Shown: positions 9,112 through 18,557, numbered from the stretch's first letter. The stretch: DNA of 64,000 nucleotides from Planctomycetales bacterium 10988 (GCA_009664345.1 CP043547.1:4120709-4184708), one strand, 5' to 3'. Made by a program: numbers and translations. Notes: a model not told the origin generated them from the letters alone.

Positions 9112-11487
9112 GTGTCAACAGCGAGAAACCAAACGAATCAGCAGAGATCACGCAGCCGAAGCAGGACCGGCACGCAATTCGTTCTCAACACCGCCCCGGT
9201 TCTATTTGACGCTGGGATCACAGTCGAAGCGGGATTCTTCCCGTATGACGATCATGACCAACTTCGTATTCTTCGGGACCGGCATCGCTCGACCCACGTT
9301 ATCCGCCGCCACCGACCTCAACAGGCAAAGGCGGGCGAAGCGACGAGTCAGATCGTTGCGATTCCAATTATTGAAAACGCACCCCAAGTTGGCGAGACGT
9401 TCCGAGAACTGAAGCTGGACGACAATCTCGGCCACATGGCGGCGCTCATCCGAGAATCACTCATAAGCTTCTTTTCTGCGTTTCCTCGCAGAGTCTTCAA
9501 CTATCGGCCCGTCACCTTCATGGGCGACGAAGAGAAAGACAATCTCCTCCAAAACTCTCTCCCGAATGGTTTCTCTTGCCCGGACTGGTTGGGGATCAGC
9601 CCGATGTTCGAGATTGAAGTCCGTGTGATGGAAGTCGCACGAGACAAGCCGTTTATCGGCATCAGTTTCAACGTATTCACAAGGCGCAGAATCGACGCCA
9701 CTTGCCAGCAACTCATCGACGAGGGTTTCTCTCCGGTGGGCCACTATGTGGGTCGCAAGATCGAGCGCAGCGATCCTCGCATCGAACCGAAATTCCAACT
9801 TGTTGGACGGGCAGTTTCGATTGACAACGGAGTCATTCATCTCGCCGATCACCGGGATGATGTCGAGCAGATCGCTACAAAGGAAGCCTTCTTGGAAGCG
9901 GCAGCCTTCGATGCTGTCTTGCAGCACGTATTCGGTAACGATTACCGCATGGCGGCATCCCGCCTCGACGTAGCCACCAGCGAGTTCCATCAAGGCAGAC
10001 AGAAGCTCGGTCGAATCGATCGCCTTCGAGCGTACATCGACGATCATCCGTTGGAGTTCCTCAACAACCGGACATGGAAGTGCGGTGATTTCGTCTCTGA
10101 AGGAGGCGAATGTTTCCCAAAGATTCACACTGCGCCTCCCATCACGTATGTCTTCGACGGGCAGAAGACCGACTCATGGCAGGTACGAGGTGTCAACCAG
10201 CACGGTCCCTACTCAACGCCAACATTCACACCGACAGAGCCGACTTTCTGCATCATTTGTCAAAAGGCTCATCGAGGCCGTGTCGAACAATTCATTCGAA
10301 AACTTCTGCATGGTATTCCAAAACACCAGCAGAAGATGAAGCCCTTCGATACAGGATTCATTCGAAAGTACGCAATTCAAAACGTTCAGACCCACTTCTT
10401 CGACGTGGATGGAAAGTCCGCCGAGTCGTACCGCAGAGCGATACACAAAGCGTTGCAGGCGCAGACCCAGCAGGGGCTTCAATTCGACATGGCGCTCGTC
10501 GAAATCGAGGAGAGCTTTCATGCTCTCAGGGCAGAGGCCGACCCGTATCTGGTTGCGAAAGCTGAGTTTCTCAGTCATCAGATTCCCGTTCAGGAGTTTG
10601 AATTCGAAACGACTGAGATTCCTGACAACCGACTGCACTACGTGCTGAACAACATGGCGTTGGCGTCGTATGCGAAACTTGGCGGAACTCCGTGGTTGGT
10701 GCAGGCGAATCAACCGATTGCCCATGAACTCGTGATCGGTCTCGGTAGCGCCAGCGTCGGCGATGGCCGACTTGGTGACAGAGAGCGAGTCGTCGGCATC
10801 ACCACAGTTTTCCGTGGTGACGGCAACTACTGCATATCGAACGTCTCCAATGCAGTTCCGTTCGAGAATTACGAAACGGAACTGCTCAATTCGCTACGTC
10901 AGACGATTTCTCGCATGTCCAAGAGCATGAACTGGCAGGCGAACGATCACGTGCGGCTCGTGTTTCACGCCTTTAAGCCGTTCAAGAATGCGGAGGCCGA
11001 TGCGGTCAAGAAGCTGGTAGGCGAACTTGGCGACTATCAGGCAGAATACGCATTCCTCCACGTGGTTGAACAGCATCCGTTCATATTGTTCGACAAGCAG
11101 CAGGATGGCGTCCCAGCCTTTGACGGGACTGGAAACAACAAAGGCGTTCTGACCCCTGAGCGTGGACGGTTTCTGCGGCTGTCAAACAACGAAATGCTGA
11201 TCGTTTTGACCGGCCCCAAGGAACTGAAGCAGTCAAAGGATGGAATGCCCTGCCCGATCTTGCTGCGGCTGGGACGTGGATCGACATTCAGAGACCTTCC
11301 GTACCTCACAAGACAGGTCAACACGTTTGCTCGCCATTCATGGCGAAGTTTTGACAACTCTCCGCTGCCAGTGACGCTGATGTACTCCGAGTTGATCGCT
11401 CGACTTCTTGGGAAACTCGGAACCGTATCTTTCTGGAATCCGTCGTTAATGATCGGAAAGATCGGGGAGACTCGCTGGTTTCTATGA
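9112..11487 (+). CDS. Prokaryotic Argonaute, probably catalytically inactive
   Basis: About 791 residues, the length of a long pAgo. The MID region shows AEFLSHQIPVQEFEF, matching the guide 5'-end pocket pattern in which a K/Q pair follows 'IPxQ'. The PIWI region follows, ending in SWRSFDNSPLPVTLMYSEL near the C-terminus, a typical pAgo tail. The first catalytic Asp expected in PIWI (G-I-D-x-S) is replaced in VIGLGSAS (near residue 542), and the third (HRDG-type) is HAFKPFKN (near 618), so the DEDX tetrad looks lost. This is the pattern of long-B or short pAgos, which act through partner effectors. I prefer the GTG at 9112, with GGAGG eight bases upstream, over starts inside the preceding gene. 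Its stop overlaps a nuclease gene, so guide-directed sensing with cleavage by the partner is the likely mode. Confidence 0.88.
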   Translation: MSTARNQTNQQRSRSRSRTGTQFVLNTAPVLFDAGITVEAGFFPYDDHDQLRILRDRHRSTHVIRRHRPQQAKAGEATSQIVAIPIIENAPQVGETFRELKLDDNLGHMAALIRESLISFFSAFPRRVFNYRPVTFMGDEEKDNLLQNSLPNGFSCPDWLGISPMFEIEVRVMEVARDKPFIGISFNVFTRRRIDATCQQLIDEGFSPVGHYVGRKIERSDPRIEPKFQLVGRAVSIDNGVIHLADHRDDVEQIATKEAFLEAAAFDAVLQHVFGNDYRMAASRLDVATSEFHQGRQKLGRIDRLRAYIDDHPLEFLNNRTWKCGDFVSEGGECFPKIHTAPPITYVFDGQKTDSWQVRGVNQHGPYSTPTFTPTEPTFCIICQKAHRGRVEQFIRKLLHGIPKHQQKMKPFDTGFIRKYAIQNVQTHFFDVDGKSAESYRRAIHKALQAQTQQGLQFDMALVEIEESFHALRAEADPYLVAKAEFLSHQIPVQEFEFETTEIPDNRLHYVLNNMALASYAKLGGTPWLVQANQPIAHELVIGLGSASVGDGRLGDRERVVGITTVFRGDGNYCISNVSNAVPFENYETELLNSLRQTISRMSKSMNWQANDHVRLVFHAFKPFKNAEADAVKKLVGELGDYQAEYAFLHVVEQHPFILFDKQQDGVPAFDGTGNNKGVLTPERGRFLRLSNNEMLIVLTGPKELKQSKDGMPCPILLRLGRGSTFRDLPYLTRQVNTFARHSWRSFDNSPLPVTLMYSELIARLLGKLGTVSFWNPSLMIGKIGETRWFL

Positions 11488-12695
11488 GCAACGTTCAAAC
11501 ACTTCTACTTGACGACATCCGGGCCTCGCTCATCGAGAAGATTCGATCTGGGCTGAATGATAACGTTCTGGAGCAAGCTCTCGCTCTTTGGTTGGTCCCC
11601 GACAGCAACCTTGGCTTGGATGCCACCGTCCTACTCGGTCAACTGGTGGCTGCTGATCGCACACCCCGTGAGACTGCTGCTCTCGGCTTCCTTGCCAATG
11701 CCGTGTCGCTTGCAGAATCCACAAAGGACGATTTGCAGAACGACCTCCGACAATTGCTGGGACGTGAGCCAGTGGTTGCAGGAACTCCAATGCCTTTCTG
11801 CACGAACGGCCTGACGTTGGGCGGCATTCTCTTGGGCATCAAAGCTTGGTCCGACTCCGACCTGACAGCCGCACGGGAATGGATCACAACTTGCCGAAAT
11901 GCTTCGTCAACCGGTCGTGGTCTTGGTGCATGGCAGGAAGCGTTTCTTTGTCATGTCGGCGAATACACGGGCCTGCCGTGGAAACCGAAAGATCAAAGTG
12001 ACGAAACCGCTTCGGTCGTGACTGTGGCGATGGAATCGGCAGGACTCTACACCCCTGACGACATGGATGCTGCTGAGCGAAAAGAACTAGCGGCCCTGAA
12101 CACAATCAAGGCTGGAACTCCCCCTGACATCGAGTGCGCCGAGTCCATCTTCCGCCTGACCTGCATCGACTGGATACGACGCTCACGTCCGATAGCCAAT
12201 CTGCGACGAATATCGATCCCAGATGTTTGCAATTTGCTGCGGAGGTCCGGCAGCGGTTTGCAGTATTGGACTTGGGAGGACAAGCCTCGAACAAAGACTT
12301 CGCAGGCAAGGAAGTGGCACATTGACCATGAGTACCACGTTCAAAATTTTCTGTGGTCGATCCTTGCCCCGCTGTTTTCTGATCTGACACCAGAAGACTA
12401 TACCGTCAAGATTCACACCAAACAGCCACGTGCAGACCTCGGCGTCCCTTCGCTACGGCTGATCGTCGAGGCAAAGTTCTGGTATTCGCAGCACTCGTCG
12501 AAGAAGATCATCGAAGAGATCGCCGAGGATGCGAGTCTCTACCTCGTGCCGGAAAGCAGATACCAGAGCATCGTTCCATTCATCTGGGACGATGGACGGC
12601 GGACTGAAGAACACGACGGCCTAATCTCTGCCCTACGCAAGTTCGATGGAATTGAAGACGCCATTGTGATCTCCCGTCCGGGGATGATGGGGTAA
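11484..12695 (+). CDS. PD-(D/E)XK nuclease, Argonaute-coupled effector
   Basis: A 403-residue protein coupled to the Argonaute by an ATGA overlap. The C-terminal 110 residues hold the restriction-type fold: EYHVQNFLW (helix with the first acid), RADLGV (Asp near 317), then LIVEAKFW (E-x-K near 329), the three parts of the metal site. The N-terminal 280 residues are helical and unrecognised. Inactive long-B pAgos are known to work with a co-encoded PD-(D/E)XK nuclease that degrades DNA when a target is bound (BPAN/bAgaN type), and this gene fits that place and fold. The effector role is inferred from this parallel. Confidence 0.82.
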   Translation: MSNVQTLLLDDIRASLIEKIRSGLNDNVLEQALALWLVPDSNLGLDATVLLGQLVAADRTPRETAALGFLANAVSLAESTKDDLQNDLRQLLGREPVVAGTPMPFCTNGLTLGGILLGIKAWSDSDLTAAREWITTCRNASSTGRGLGAWQEAFLCHVGEYTGLPWKPKDQSDETASVVTVAMESAGLYTPDDMDAAERKELAALNTIKAGTPPDIECAESIFRLTCIDWIRRSRPIANLRRISIPDVCNLLRRSGSGLQYWTWEDKPRTKTSQARKWHIDHEYHVQNFLWSILAPLFSDLTPEDYTVKIHTKQPRADLGVPSLRLIVEAKFWYSQHSSKKIIEEIAEDASLYLVPESRYQSIVPFIWDDGRRTEEHDGLISALRKFDGIEDAIVISRPGMMG

Positions 12696-12786
12696 CATCG
12701 TCGGCTATTCGTGCCCGATTTGGAAAAACACGACGTAAATGACTGAATGATCGTGTGATCGAGTGAGGAGGAATAATTGCCAAACG

Positions 12787-14580
12787 ATGAGAATATCCCG
12801 ACTACAAATCGAGAACTTCCGCAACTTCAAGGAGCTTGACGTTGAGGTAGGTTCACATCTCGTGATTGTCGGTGAGAACCGAGTCGGAAAATCGAACCTT
12901 CTTCACGCCCTTCGCCTCGTCCTTGACCCGTCGTTACCAGACAGTGCCCGAAGGCTGCGTCTGGAAGATTTCTGGGATGGAGCGAAGCCCCTCCAGCCAG
13001 ACACGCAGATCACGATTTCGGTTGACCTGACTGACTTCGAGGACAACGAAAAGCAGTTTGCGGTACTGAGTGACTACTCTGTCGCCCATTCGCCGATGAT
13101 CGCTCGACTCACCTATGCGTTCTTTCCGAGACCGGATTTGGATGAAGAACCAACGAAAGAGTCAGACTACGATTTTTCGGTCTACGGCGGCGATGACCCA
13201 ACTCGCCTACTCTCGCCGGACGTTCGGCGGCGTCTGCCAATGGATGTGCTTCCCGCCCTTCGGGATGCCGAATCTGATCTTGCGAACTGGCGACGGTCGC
13301 CAATGCGTCCGTTGCTCGATTCGCTATCCGGTGAAATGGACGAAGATGCAAAAGAAGAACTCGCACAGGCAATGACCGAAGCGGCGAACGCCATAGCAAA
13401 CACTAGCGAGGTGAAAGGACTGTCCGATGAGATCAAGGAAGCGTTGAAGACACTTGCCGGTAAGTCGCACTCCGATTCACCATCACTTGCGTTTGCACCA
13501 ACTGACGCAGATCGATTGATACGCACGCTGAGGTTATTCATCGATGACGGAGTGCGAGGAATCTCCGAAGCAAGCTTGGGATCATCAAACTTGATTTACC
13601 TTGCATTGAAGCTGTTGTCGTTGGAACTTGAAATCAGCGAGAAAGTTCGTGACCACGGATTCGTGGCTATTGAAGAACCGGAAGCTCACCTGCATCCTCA
13701 TGTGCAACGTCGAGTGTTCAGGTCATTTCTCCGTCCTCGAAACCATCTCCCGACACAAGAAGAAAGGCACGAGCCTGACAGAACAATACTCTTGACGACC
13801 CATTCTCCCCACGTCGCCAGTGTTAGTCCCTTGACCTCAATCGTTCTGCTGCGTTCGCAGGATGCCCCGTCGCATTCAACCGCACGCTCCGTCATCGGTG
13901 CGGGATTCACCGTAACCGAGACTGATGATCTTGAACGCTACCTCGACGTGACTCGTGGCGAGCTACTGTTCGCAAAGGGAGTCGTCTTGGTTGAAGGGGA
14001 AGCTGAGGAGTATTTGGTGCCCGTCTTGGCGCAGCGTCTCGGCTACGACCTTGACGAACTCGGGGTTTCTGTGTGTTCAGTTGCGGGCACCAACTTCATC
14101 CCCTACGTGAAACTCTTGAGTGACAAAGCTCTCGGAATTCCCTTCGCTGTGATAACCGACGAAGACCCACGCCCTGAGAAAGAGTGCCTCGCTGCCAAAC
14201 GGGTGCGCTCCATCGTGACAACACTTTTTCCAGAATACGACTACTCGGAAGGCACAAGTGACCTCTTTGCCGAAGCGGAGGAGGATGGAGTCTTTGTGAC
14301 AGACCATACGCTTGAGGTTGCATTGTTTCGGTGTGGCAGACACAAGAGCGTCACTTCGACAATCGAGCAGTTGTCGTCGAATTCGAAGGCAACGGAACGA
14401 GCGAAGATGTGGAGGGACGACACAAGTTCCCTTGAAGAGTCTCGACTCTTATCTGACATCGAAGAGATTGGAAAAGGTCGATTCAGCCAAAGGCTATCCT
14501 GCCGCATTCAATGTATGACTTCGACCGCTTGCCCCAGTTCGATCAGGAAGGCCATCGAGCATGTTGTGGGGCAGTTATGA
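12787..14580 (+). CDS. gajA: Gabija-like OLD-family ATPase/TOPRIM nuclease
   Basis: A 597-residue protein with an ABC-type ATPase: Walker A GENRVGKS (residues 29-36), Walker B FVAIEEPEAHLHP and an H-loop TTHSPHVASVS. A TOPRIM domain follows, with VLVEGEAEE and AVITDEDPR supplying the acid and DxD metal ligands. OLD nucleases paired with a UvrD-type helicase are class 2 OLD, the GajA of the Gabija anti-phage system, which nicks DNA when nucleotide is depleted. The ATG at 787 is chosen because it directly precedes the conserved start RISRLQIENFRNF; the GTG at 12763 lies on top of the AGGAGG site. A 91-base gap separates it from the Argonaute operon. The helicase follows within one base. Confidence 0.88.
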   Translation: MRISRLQIENFRNFKELDVEVGSHLVIVGENRVGKSNLLHALRLVLDPSLPDSARRLRLEDFWDGAKPLQPDTQITISVDLTDFEDNEKQFAVLSDYSVAHSPMIARLTYAFFPRPDLDEEPTKESDYDFSVYGGDDPTRLLSPDVRRRLPMDVLPALRDAESDLANWRRSPMRPLLDSLSGEMDEDAKEELAQAMTEAANAIANTSEVKGLSDEIKEALKTLAGKSHSDSPSLAFAPTDADRLIRTLRLFIDDGVRGISEASLGSSNLIYLALKLLSLELEISEKVRDHGFVAIEEPEAHLHPHVQRRVFRSFLRPRNHLPTQEERHEPDRTILLTTHSPHVASVSPLTSIVLLRSQDAPSHSTARSVIGAGFTVTETDDLERYLDVTRGELLFAKGVVLVEGEAEEYLVPVLAQRLGYDLDELGVSVCSVAGTNFIPYVKLLSDKALGIPFAVITDEDPRPEKECLAAKRVRSIVTTLFPEYDYSEGTSDLFAEAEEDGVFVTDHTLEVALFRCGRHKSVTSTIEQLSSNSKATERAKMWRDDTSSLEESRLLSDIEEIGKGRFSQRLSCRIQCMTSTACPSSIRKAIEHVVGQL

Positions 14581-14581
14581 C

Positions 14582-16402
14582 ATGGCAGTGCCACCATACC
14601 AACTTGCCGCCCAGCAGCTTGCCTCCAACGAGGAACAATGGGCTGCGTATGAATCAATAGGCAATTTTGTAGCCCTTGCTGGCCCCGGAAGCGGAAAAAC
14701 CAAGGTTTTGACGACAAAGCTCGCTCGAATTGTGAACGAGGACGTGGAAGAACCTCGTGGTGTAGCCTGCGTCACCTACAGCAATGAATGTGCGAGAGAG
14801 TTAAAGCGGAGACTTGCTGCTCTCGGTGTCCAACCGAGCCGTCGAGTCTTTGTCGGTACGGTTCACTCCTTCTGTTTTCAGCACATTGTTCGCCCTTTTG
14901 CTGGACTCGGCGGTCTCGATGTGAACTCACCGATTCGAGTAGCGACGGATCATGAGCAGGATACGTGCTTCGGCAAGGGAGTGGCGAACGCCATCAGTAT
15001 TGATGAGAACCCGTACAACTGGCGATTTACCTGCTCAAACTATCGCCGCCTTCACCTCGACCGAGAAGCCGAAGACTGGTACGGAAGTGATAAGCGGGCT
15101 GCTCGGATCATCGAGGAGTACGAGAAGCAGCTTCGAACCCTCGGACTGATTGACTATGACGACATGGTGCTGCTGGGGTTACGTCTGATCGAGAAACATG
15201 AATGGGTCCGACGTGCGTTGCGTGCGAAGTTCCCCGTACTGGTAGTTGATGAGTACCAAGACCTCGGCGTTCCGCTGCATAGGCTTGTCATCAGTTTGTG
15301 TTTTCGAGACGGCGAGGCACACTCTCGACTCTTCGCTGTTGGTGATCCAGACCAATCGATCTATGGGTTTACTGGTGCAAGACCGGGGCTGCTCAAGGAA
15401 CTGTCGGCTCGTGCAGATGTTGAAAGCGTCACGCTGCGACTCAACTATCGAAGCCGTCAGGACATCATTTCTGCCTCAGAAATTGCTCTTGGTGAGTCAC
15501 GAGGCTACGAGTCTGCCAACGACGACGTTGGTGTCATCGACTTTCATCATCGCAAGGGTGGTTTGGCGGATCAGGCACAGTTTATTGCTGACACGCTTGT
15601 ACCCGCCGCTCTTGAATCTGGCGCTGCGAGTTCGCTCGGGGAGATCGCCGTCCTGTATCGAACCAAGAACGAAGGAGATGTGATTGCAGAGGCGACTGCA
15701 TCAGCAAGATTGGAATTTGTCCGTATCGACAATAATGCAGCGTACCCCAAAACGCCCCTCACCCGATGGCTTGAGGAGTGCGCTACGTGGTGTTCATTGA
15801 GAGGTCAATCAGGTTCGCCTTCGCTGAGAGCAATCATTTCTGACTACCTTGGCTTCAATCATACGCTTGCGAGCGAACGTCGCCGTTTGGATGCCATGCA
15901 CGAGCTTGTTGCTTGCCTTCGAAATCTTGGCAACGGCGATATTCAGTTCCACTCATGGCTCGCAGCCTTTTCTGATTCGTGCCTTCGCTCTCACCTGTCT
16001 GTCGATCCGACGATGCAGCAGGAGATCAAGACGTTGGATACACTGCTTGCGGCCTGCGAGTCAGATGGAAAGCTGGAAGACTGGACGGTTGCACGTTTCG
16101 GTGGCCAAGGTGGTACGCCAGACCACCTAAACCTCATGACGCTCCATTCTTCAAAGGGTCTTGAATTTGATGTCGTAATCTTGTTCGGCATGGATCAGGG
16201 AATTATTCCCAGCTACCGAGAAACATCGTCCGAGTCTAAGCGAGAACCGAGACGGTTGTTCTATGTGGGACTGACCCGTGCGAGACACGAAGTTCACATG
16301 ACGTTTTCCGGTTGGCGAGATACTCCGTGGGGCAAAAAAAGAGATGGCGTTTCGGAGTTCGTGATCGAGCTAAGGAAAAAGTTTGCTGAGGAGTCCCAAT
16401 GA
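14582..16402 (+). CDS. gajB: Gabija-like UvrD/Rep-type helicase
   Basis: A 606-residue superfamily 1A helicase with the full motif set in order: AGPGSGKTKVL (Walker A), TYSNECARELKRR (Ia), VVDEYQDLG (II), VGDPDQSIYGFTGARP (III), LNYRSRQDI (IV), LMTLHSSKGLEFDVV (V) and FYVGLTRARHEVH (VI). It is larger than the usual GajB because of extra sequence between motifs IV and V. In Gabija the helicase-like subunit acts with the OLD nuclease. ATG 14582 is one base after the gajA stop; an ATG at 14561 inside gajA is the alternative. Its own stop overlaps the start of a 37-aa gene. Confidence 0.9.
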   Translation: MAVPPYQLAAQQLASNEEQWAAYESIGNFVALAGPGSGKTKVLTTKLARIVNEDVEEPRGVACVTYSNECARELKRRLAALGVQPSRRVFVGTVHSFCFQHIVRPFAGLGGLDVNSPIRVATDHEQDTCFGKGVANAISIDENPYNWRFTCSNYRRLHLDREAEDWYGSDKRAARIIEEYEKQLRTLGLIDYDDMVLLGLRLIEKHEWVRRALRAKFPVLVVDEYQDLGVPLHRLVISLCFRDGEAHSRLFAVGDPDQSIYGFTGARPGLLKELSARADVESVTLRLNYRSRQDIISASEIALGESRGYESANDDVGVIDFHHRKGGLADQAQFIADTLVPAALESGAASSLGEIAVLYRTKNEGDVIAEATASARLEFVRIDNNAAYPKTPLTRWLEECATWCSLRGQSGSPSLRAIISDYLGFNHTLASERRRLDAMHELVACLRNLGNGDIQFHSWLAAFSDSCLRSHLSVDPTMQQEIKTLDTLLAACESDGKLEDWTVARFGGQGGTPDHLNLMTLHSSKGLEFDVVILFGMDQGIIPSYRETSSESKREPRRLFYVGLTRARHEVHMTFSGWRDTPWGKKRDGVSEFVIELRKKFAEESQ

Positions 16403-16512
16403 GTCCTACCCTGATTTTATGTTTCCAGTGCCAGTCGAGAGATGGCTGCCGGATTGGAGGCAGCACCGATGACACAGAAGAAATGACCAAGCCGTTGAAG
16501 GAGTCGGTATGA
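16399..16512 (+). CDS. 37-aa Cys-containing microprotein
   Basis: An ATG-to-TGA frame of 37 codons. Its ATG shares ATGA with the helicase stop and its TGA shares ATGA with the ankyrin gene start, so it is translationally coupled on both sides. The product contains CFQCQSRDGC near the N-terminus, a possible zinc knuckle half, then an acidic and a basic tail. No family is recognised. The double ATGA junction makes chance unlikely, but a random frame bridging the gap cannot be excluded; the alternative is that it is only a coupling leader for the next gene. Confidence 0.5.
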   Translation: MSPTLILCFQCQSRDGCRIGGSTDDTEEMTKPLKESV

Positions 16513-17198
16513 GCGTCTCGGAAGTCTATGCCAACCCTGAAGTCCAAGAGGTGATAAGCCTCCACGAAGACTTGTTCACAGACGAGTTCCGGCGACTTTC
16601 GGTCTGCGAGCAACTTGAACGGCAGGCTCAGCGAATCGTTGAGGCGCACATGGCTGGTAACAGTGCAGTCGCCACGCACGTCACATGTTGGCACCCGGAG
16701 TTGGTCGGTTATTCGGTAGATGACATCATGAGCCGTGAACTGACCCTCAACGACGCTCGTGAAACCATCGCACGGGAGTACGGATTCGACGATTGGGCAA
16801 ATGCCGAAGCACAGGGATCAGAACCACCGAATCCTGAGTTTGAAGAAACGGTCGATGCGATTCTTGCCGGTGATGTGGCCAGTCTTCAAACGGTGTTGGA
16901 GCAACGACCATCGTTGGTCCATGAACGGTCGAGTTTCGGTCATCGATCAACGCTGCTGCATTACGTTGGGTGCAACGGCGTCGAGACCTACAGGCAGGTC
17001 GTCCCGCTGAAGCTGGCTCAAGTCGCCCAAACGCTCCTTGATGCGGGGGCCGATGTGAACGCCACCGCCGAGATGTACGGTGGCAACTGCACGACCATCG
17101 CTCTGCTGATTACCAGCGCCTTTCCAGCGGAGGCAGGTGTGGCCGACGAGGTGGTCAAGGTTCTCGTCAATGCTGGCGCAGTGACCGATGGTTCTTGA
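16509..17198 (+). CDS. Ankyrin-repeat protein
   Basis: A 229-residue soluble protein. Residues about 110-229 carry two to three ankyrin-like repeats (VDAILAGDVASLQTVLEQ, STLLHYVGCNG, AQTLLDAGADVNATAE, VVKVLVNAGA), fitting a protein-binding solenoid. The first 100 residues are helical, with an ARETIAREYGFDDWANAE segment seen before ankyrin repeats in many bacterial proteins. GGAG lies just upstream of the ATG. It is the last gene of the coupled run that begins with gajA, so it may be an accessory or regulator of the Gabija-like pair, or simply a neighbour. Confidence 0.75.
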   Translation: MSVSEVYANPEVQEVISLHEDLFTDEFRRLSVCEQLERQAQRIVEAHMAGNSAVATHVTCWHPELVGYSVDDIMSRELTLNDARETIAREYGFDDWANAEAQGSEPPNPEFEETVDAILAGDVASLQTVLEQRPSLVHERSSFGHRSTLLHYVGCNGVETYRQVVPLKLAQVAQTLLDAGADVNATAEMYGGNCTTIALLITSAFPAEAGVADEVVKVLVNAGAVTDGS

Positions 17199-17245
17199 TT
17201 CCCCATCCCGTAATCACACACGATTCTTTTCCACCAGCACTTCAC

Positions 17246-17803
17246 TCATCGATCTTCCGCTGTGTCGCAAGCTCGACAGAATAGGTTTTCCGCAATCATG
17301 CGCAGAAACTGACCGATTGGGGCTAGATGATCTCGGTCGTAAATGTCGAGCAACGTGGCGATGAACTCCTCTGCCTCCGGTGTGCTGAAGGGCACGACGT
17401 TTCGTCCTTCGATCATGAAGGCCACAGGATCAGCCAGTAGTCTCTCTGGGTTGTGAATACACGCATACGCCTTCTGAGACAGCCACACGCTCGCACCGAG
17501 TAGCTCGTCAGCGCTTTCCAAGTTCACGAGGCTGCGAATGAAGGCGTCGGACTCCGGTGTTGAGCGAAGCCGGATTTCCCTTCCATTGATGTTGGCCTTG
17601 GCGTAGATCGCCGGATCGTCCTTGTACGTTGGTAAGAAATCGGTCCACCCTCCAGTCCATGCCGACGCCAACGGATCATGACCCTCGCAGTTGCAGGTGA
17701 TCCGCTGGCCTCCACAGTCCGAGCAGCGTTCAATGTCACATTCGTTGGTGTGCGGTTGGCCCACGACCACACCGCAATCGGGGCAGTTGTTTTGAATTGT
17801 CAT
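17246..17803 (-). CDS. Zinc-ribbon hypothetical protein
   Basis: A 185-residue protein starting at the ATG with GAAAGGA upstream; an in-frame start nine codons earlier is less well placed. The N-terminus has paired cysteines (CPDCG, then C, CSDCGGQ and CNCEGH), a double zinc ribbon. The remaining 140 residues are helical, without known motifs. It is the last gene of a minus-strand cluster that also begins with strong AAAGGA sites and converges on the ankyrin gene. Function unknown. Confidence 0.7.
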   Translation of the reverse strand: MTIQNNCPDCGVVVGQPHTNECDIERCSDCGGQRITCNCEGHDPLASAWTGGWTDFLPTYKDDPAIYAKANINGREIRLRSTPESDAFIRSLVNLESADELLGASVWLSQKAYACIHNPERLLADPVAFMIEGRNVVPFSTPEAEEFIATLLDIYDRDHLAPIGQFLRMIAENLFCRACDTAEDR

Positions 17804-17819
17804 CTTTGAGTCCTTTCTT

Positions 17820-18260
17820 TCAGTCCACAAGGCTATACTGACCGCTCACATCCTTGAGCTTGCTTTCCACCCACTCGCTGAGTTTCGACTCGGCGTCACA
17901 GGCGGCGTTGTCGAGTCTTCCGTCTTCTTGCCAGTCGTCACCAAATCGCCGACCATAGGCTTCGGTGACAACTTCCTTGGCCATCTCGAACACGACGTGG
18001 CTGTAGTTCGTCCACCCGTAGAGGAAATCTCGTTTTCCAGTCTCCTCGACAAACCAGTCTTCAGGTGTGGGAATCTGGGGACGTTCCACAACAATGGGTC
18101 TGTCTTGGCGATCATTCTCGTTCTCGCTCCAGACGTGATACCATTTGCTCGTGGCCGTCTCCTCGTACAACTTTTGCACTGCAATGAGGAGCGTGTTCTT
18201 CTGTTCTTCTGTCACAGGCGACAACACATCGTCACCGATCACTGATGGTTCATTTGTCAT
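17820..18260 (-). CDS. Hypothetical protein, 146 aa
   Basis: An acidic soluble protein with a clean AGAAAGGA site before its ATG and a 16-base gap to the zinc-ribbon gene. Residues 30-90 are rich in Trp, Tyr and Asp; the C-terminus is predicted helical ([17 protein letters not shown]). No family is recognised. The shared ribosome-binding-site style marks it as part of the island cassette. Confidence 0.65.
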   Translation of the reverse strand: MTNEPSVIGDDVLSPVTEEQKNTLLIAVQKLYEETATSKWYHVWSENENDRQDRPIVVERPQIPTPEDWFVEETGKRDFLYGWTNYSHVVFEMAKEVVTEAYGRRFGDDWQEDGRLDNAACDAESKLSEWVESKLKDVSGQYSLVD

Positions 18261-18359
18261 GATTTGGCGTCCTTTCTAATTGACTCCTTGATGATCGCCG
18301 AAAGCCCACGTTGACTTGAGCGCTGGCGTGTCGTAATTGGGTTGGTGCGGCGATGGCAC

Positions 18360-18557
18360 CTAATCCCACTCAAGTTCAACGGGCTTGTGCGGTAACAGGA
18401 AGTCGCTGATCGCCACTGAGATCGATTTGCCGTTCTGATTGATCCCGAGCAGTTGACCGGACTTCCGGTCATATCGCTGCGGTGTGAAGATCACCTGCCT
18501 TCGATTCTCGTCGAGGAAGGTGAATTGTTTGTCCGTGGTCGTGGTGTTTTCGTTCAT
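18360..18557 (-). CDS. Small hypothetical protein, 65 aa
   Basis: A 65-residue protein beginning MNENTTTTDKQ and showing beta-like alternation (QVIFTPQRYD, ISVAISDFLL). GGGAGAA precedes the start. It lies 99 bases upstream of the 146-aa gene and 14 bases after the cysteine-rich gene. Its length and place suggest a real small cassette gene of unknown function. Confidence 0.6.
   Translation of the reverse strand: MNENTTTTDKQFTFLDENRRQVIFTPQRYDRKSGQLLGINQNGKSISVAISDFLLPHKPVELEWD

Noticed and set aside
9112-11487. Argonaute belonging to the PIWI-RE class
   Set aside because: The tail SWRSF...PVTLMYSEL and MID pattern fit classical pAgo, and the DinG-type helicase partner of PIWI-RE is absent.
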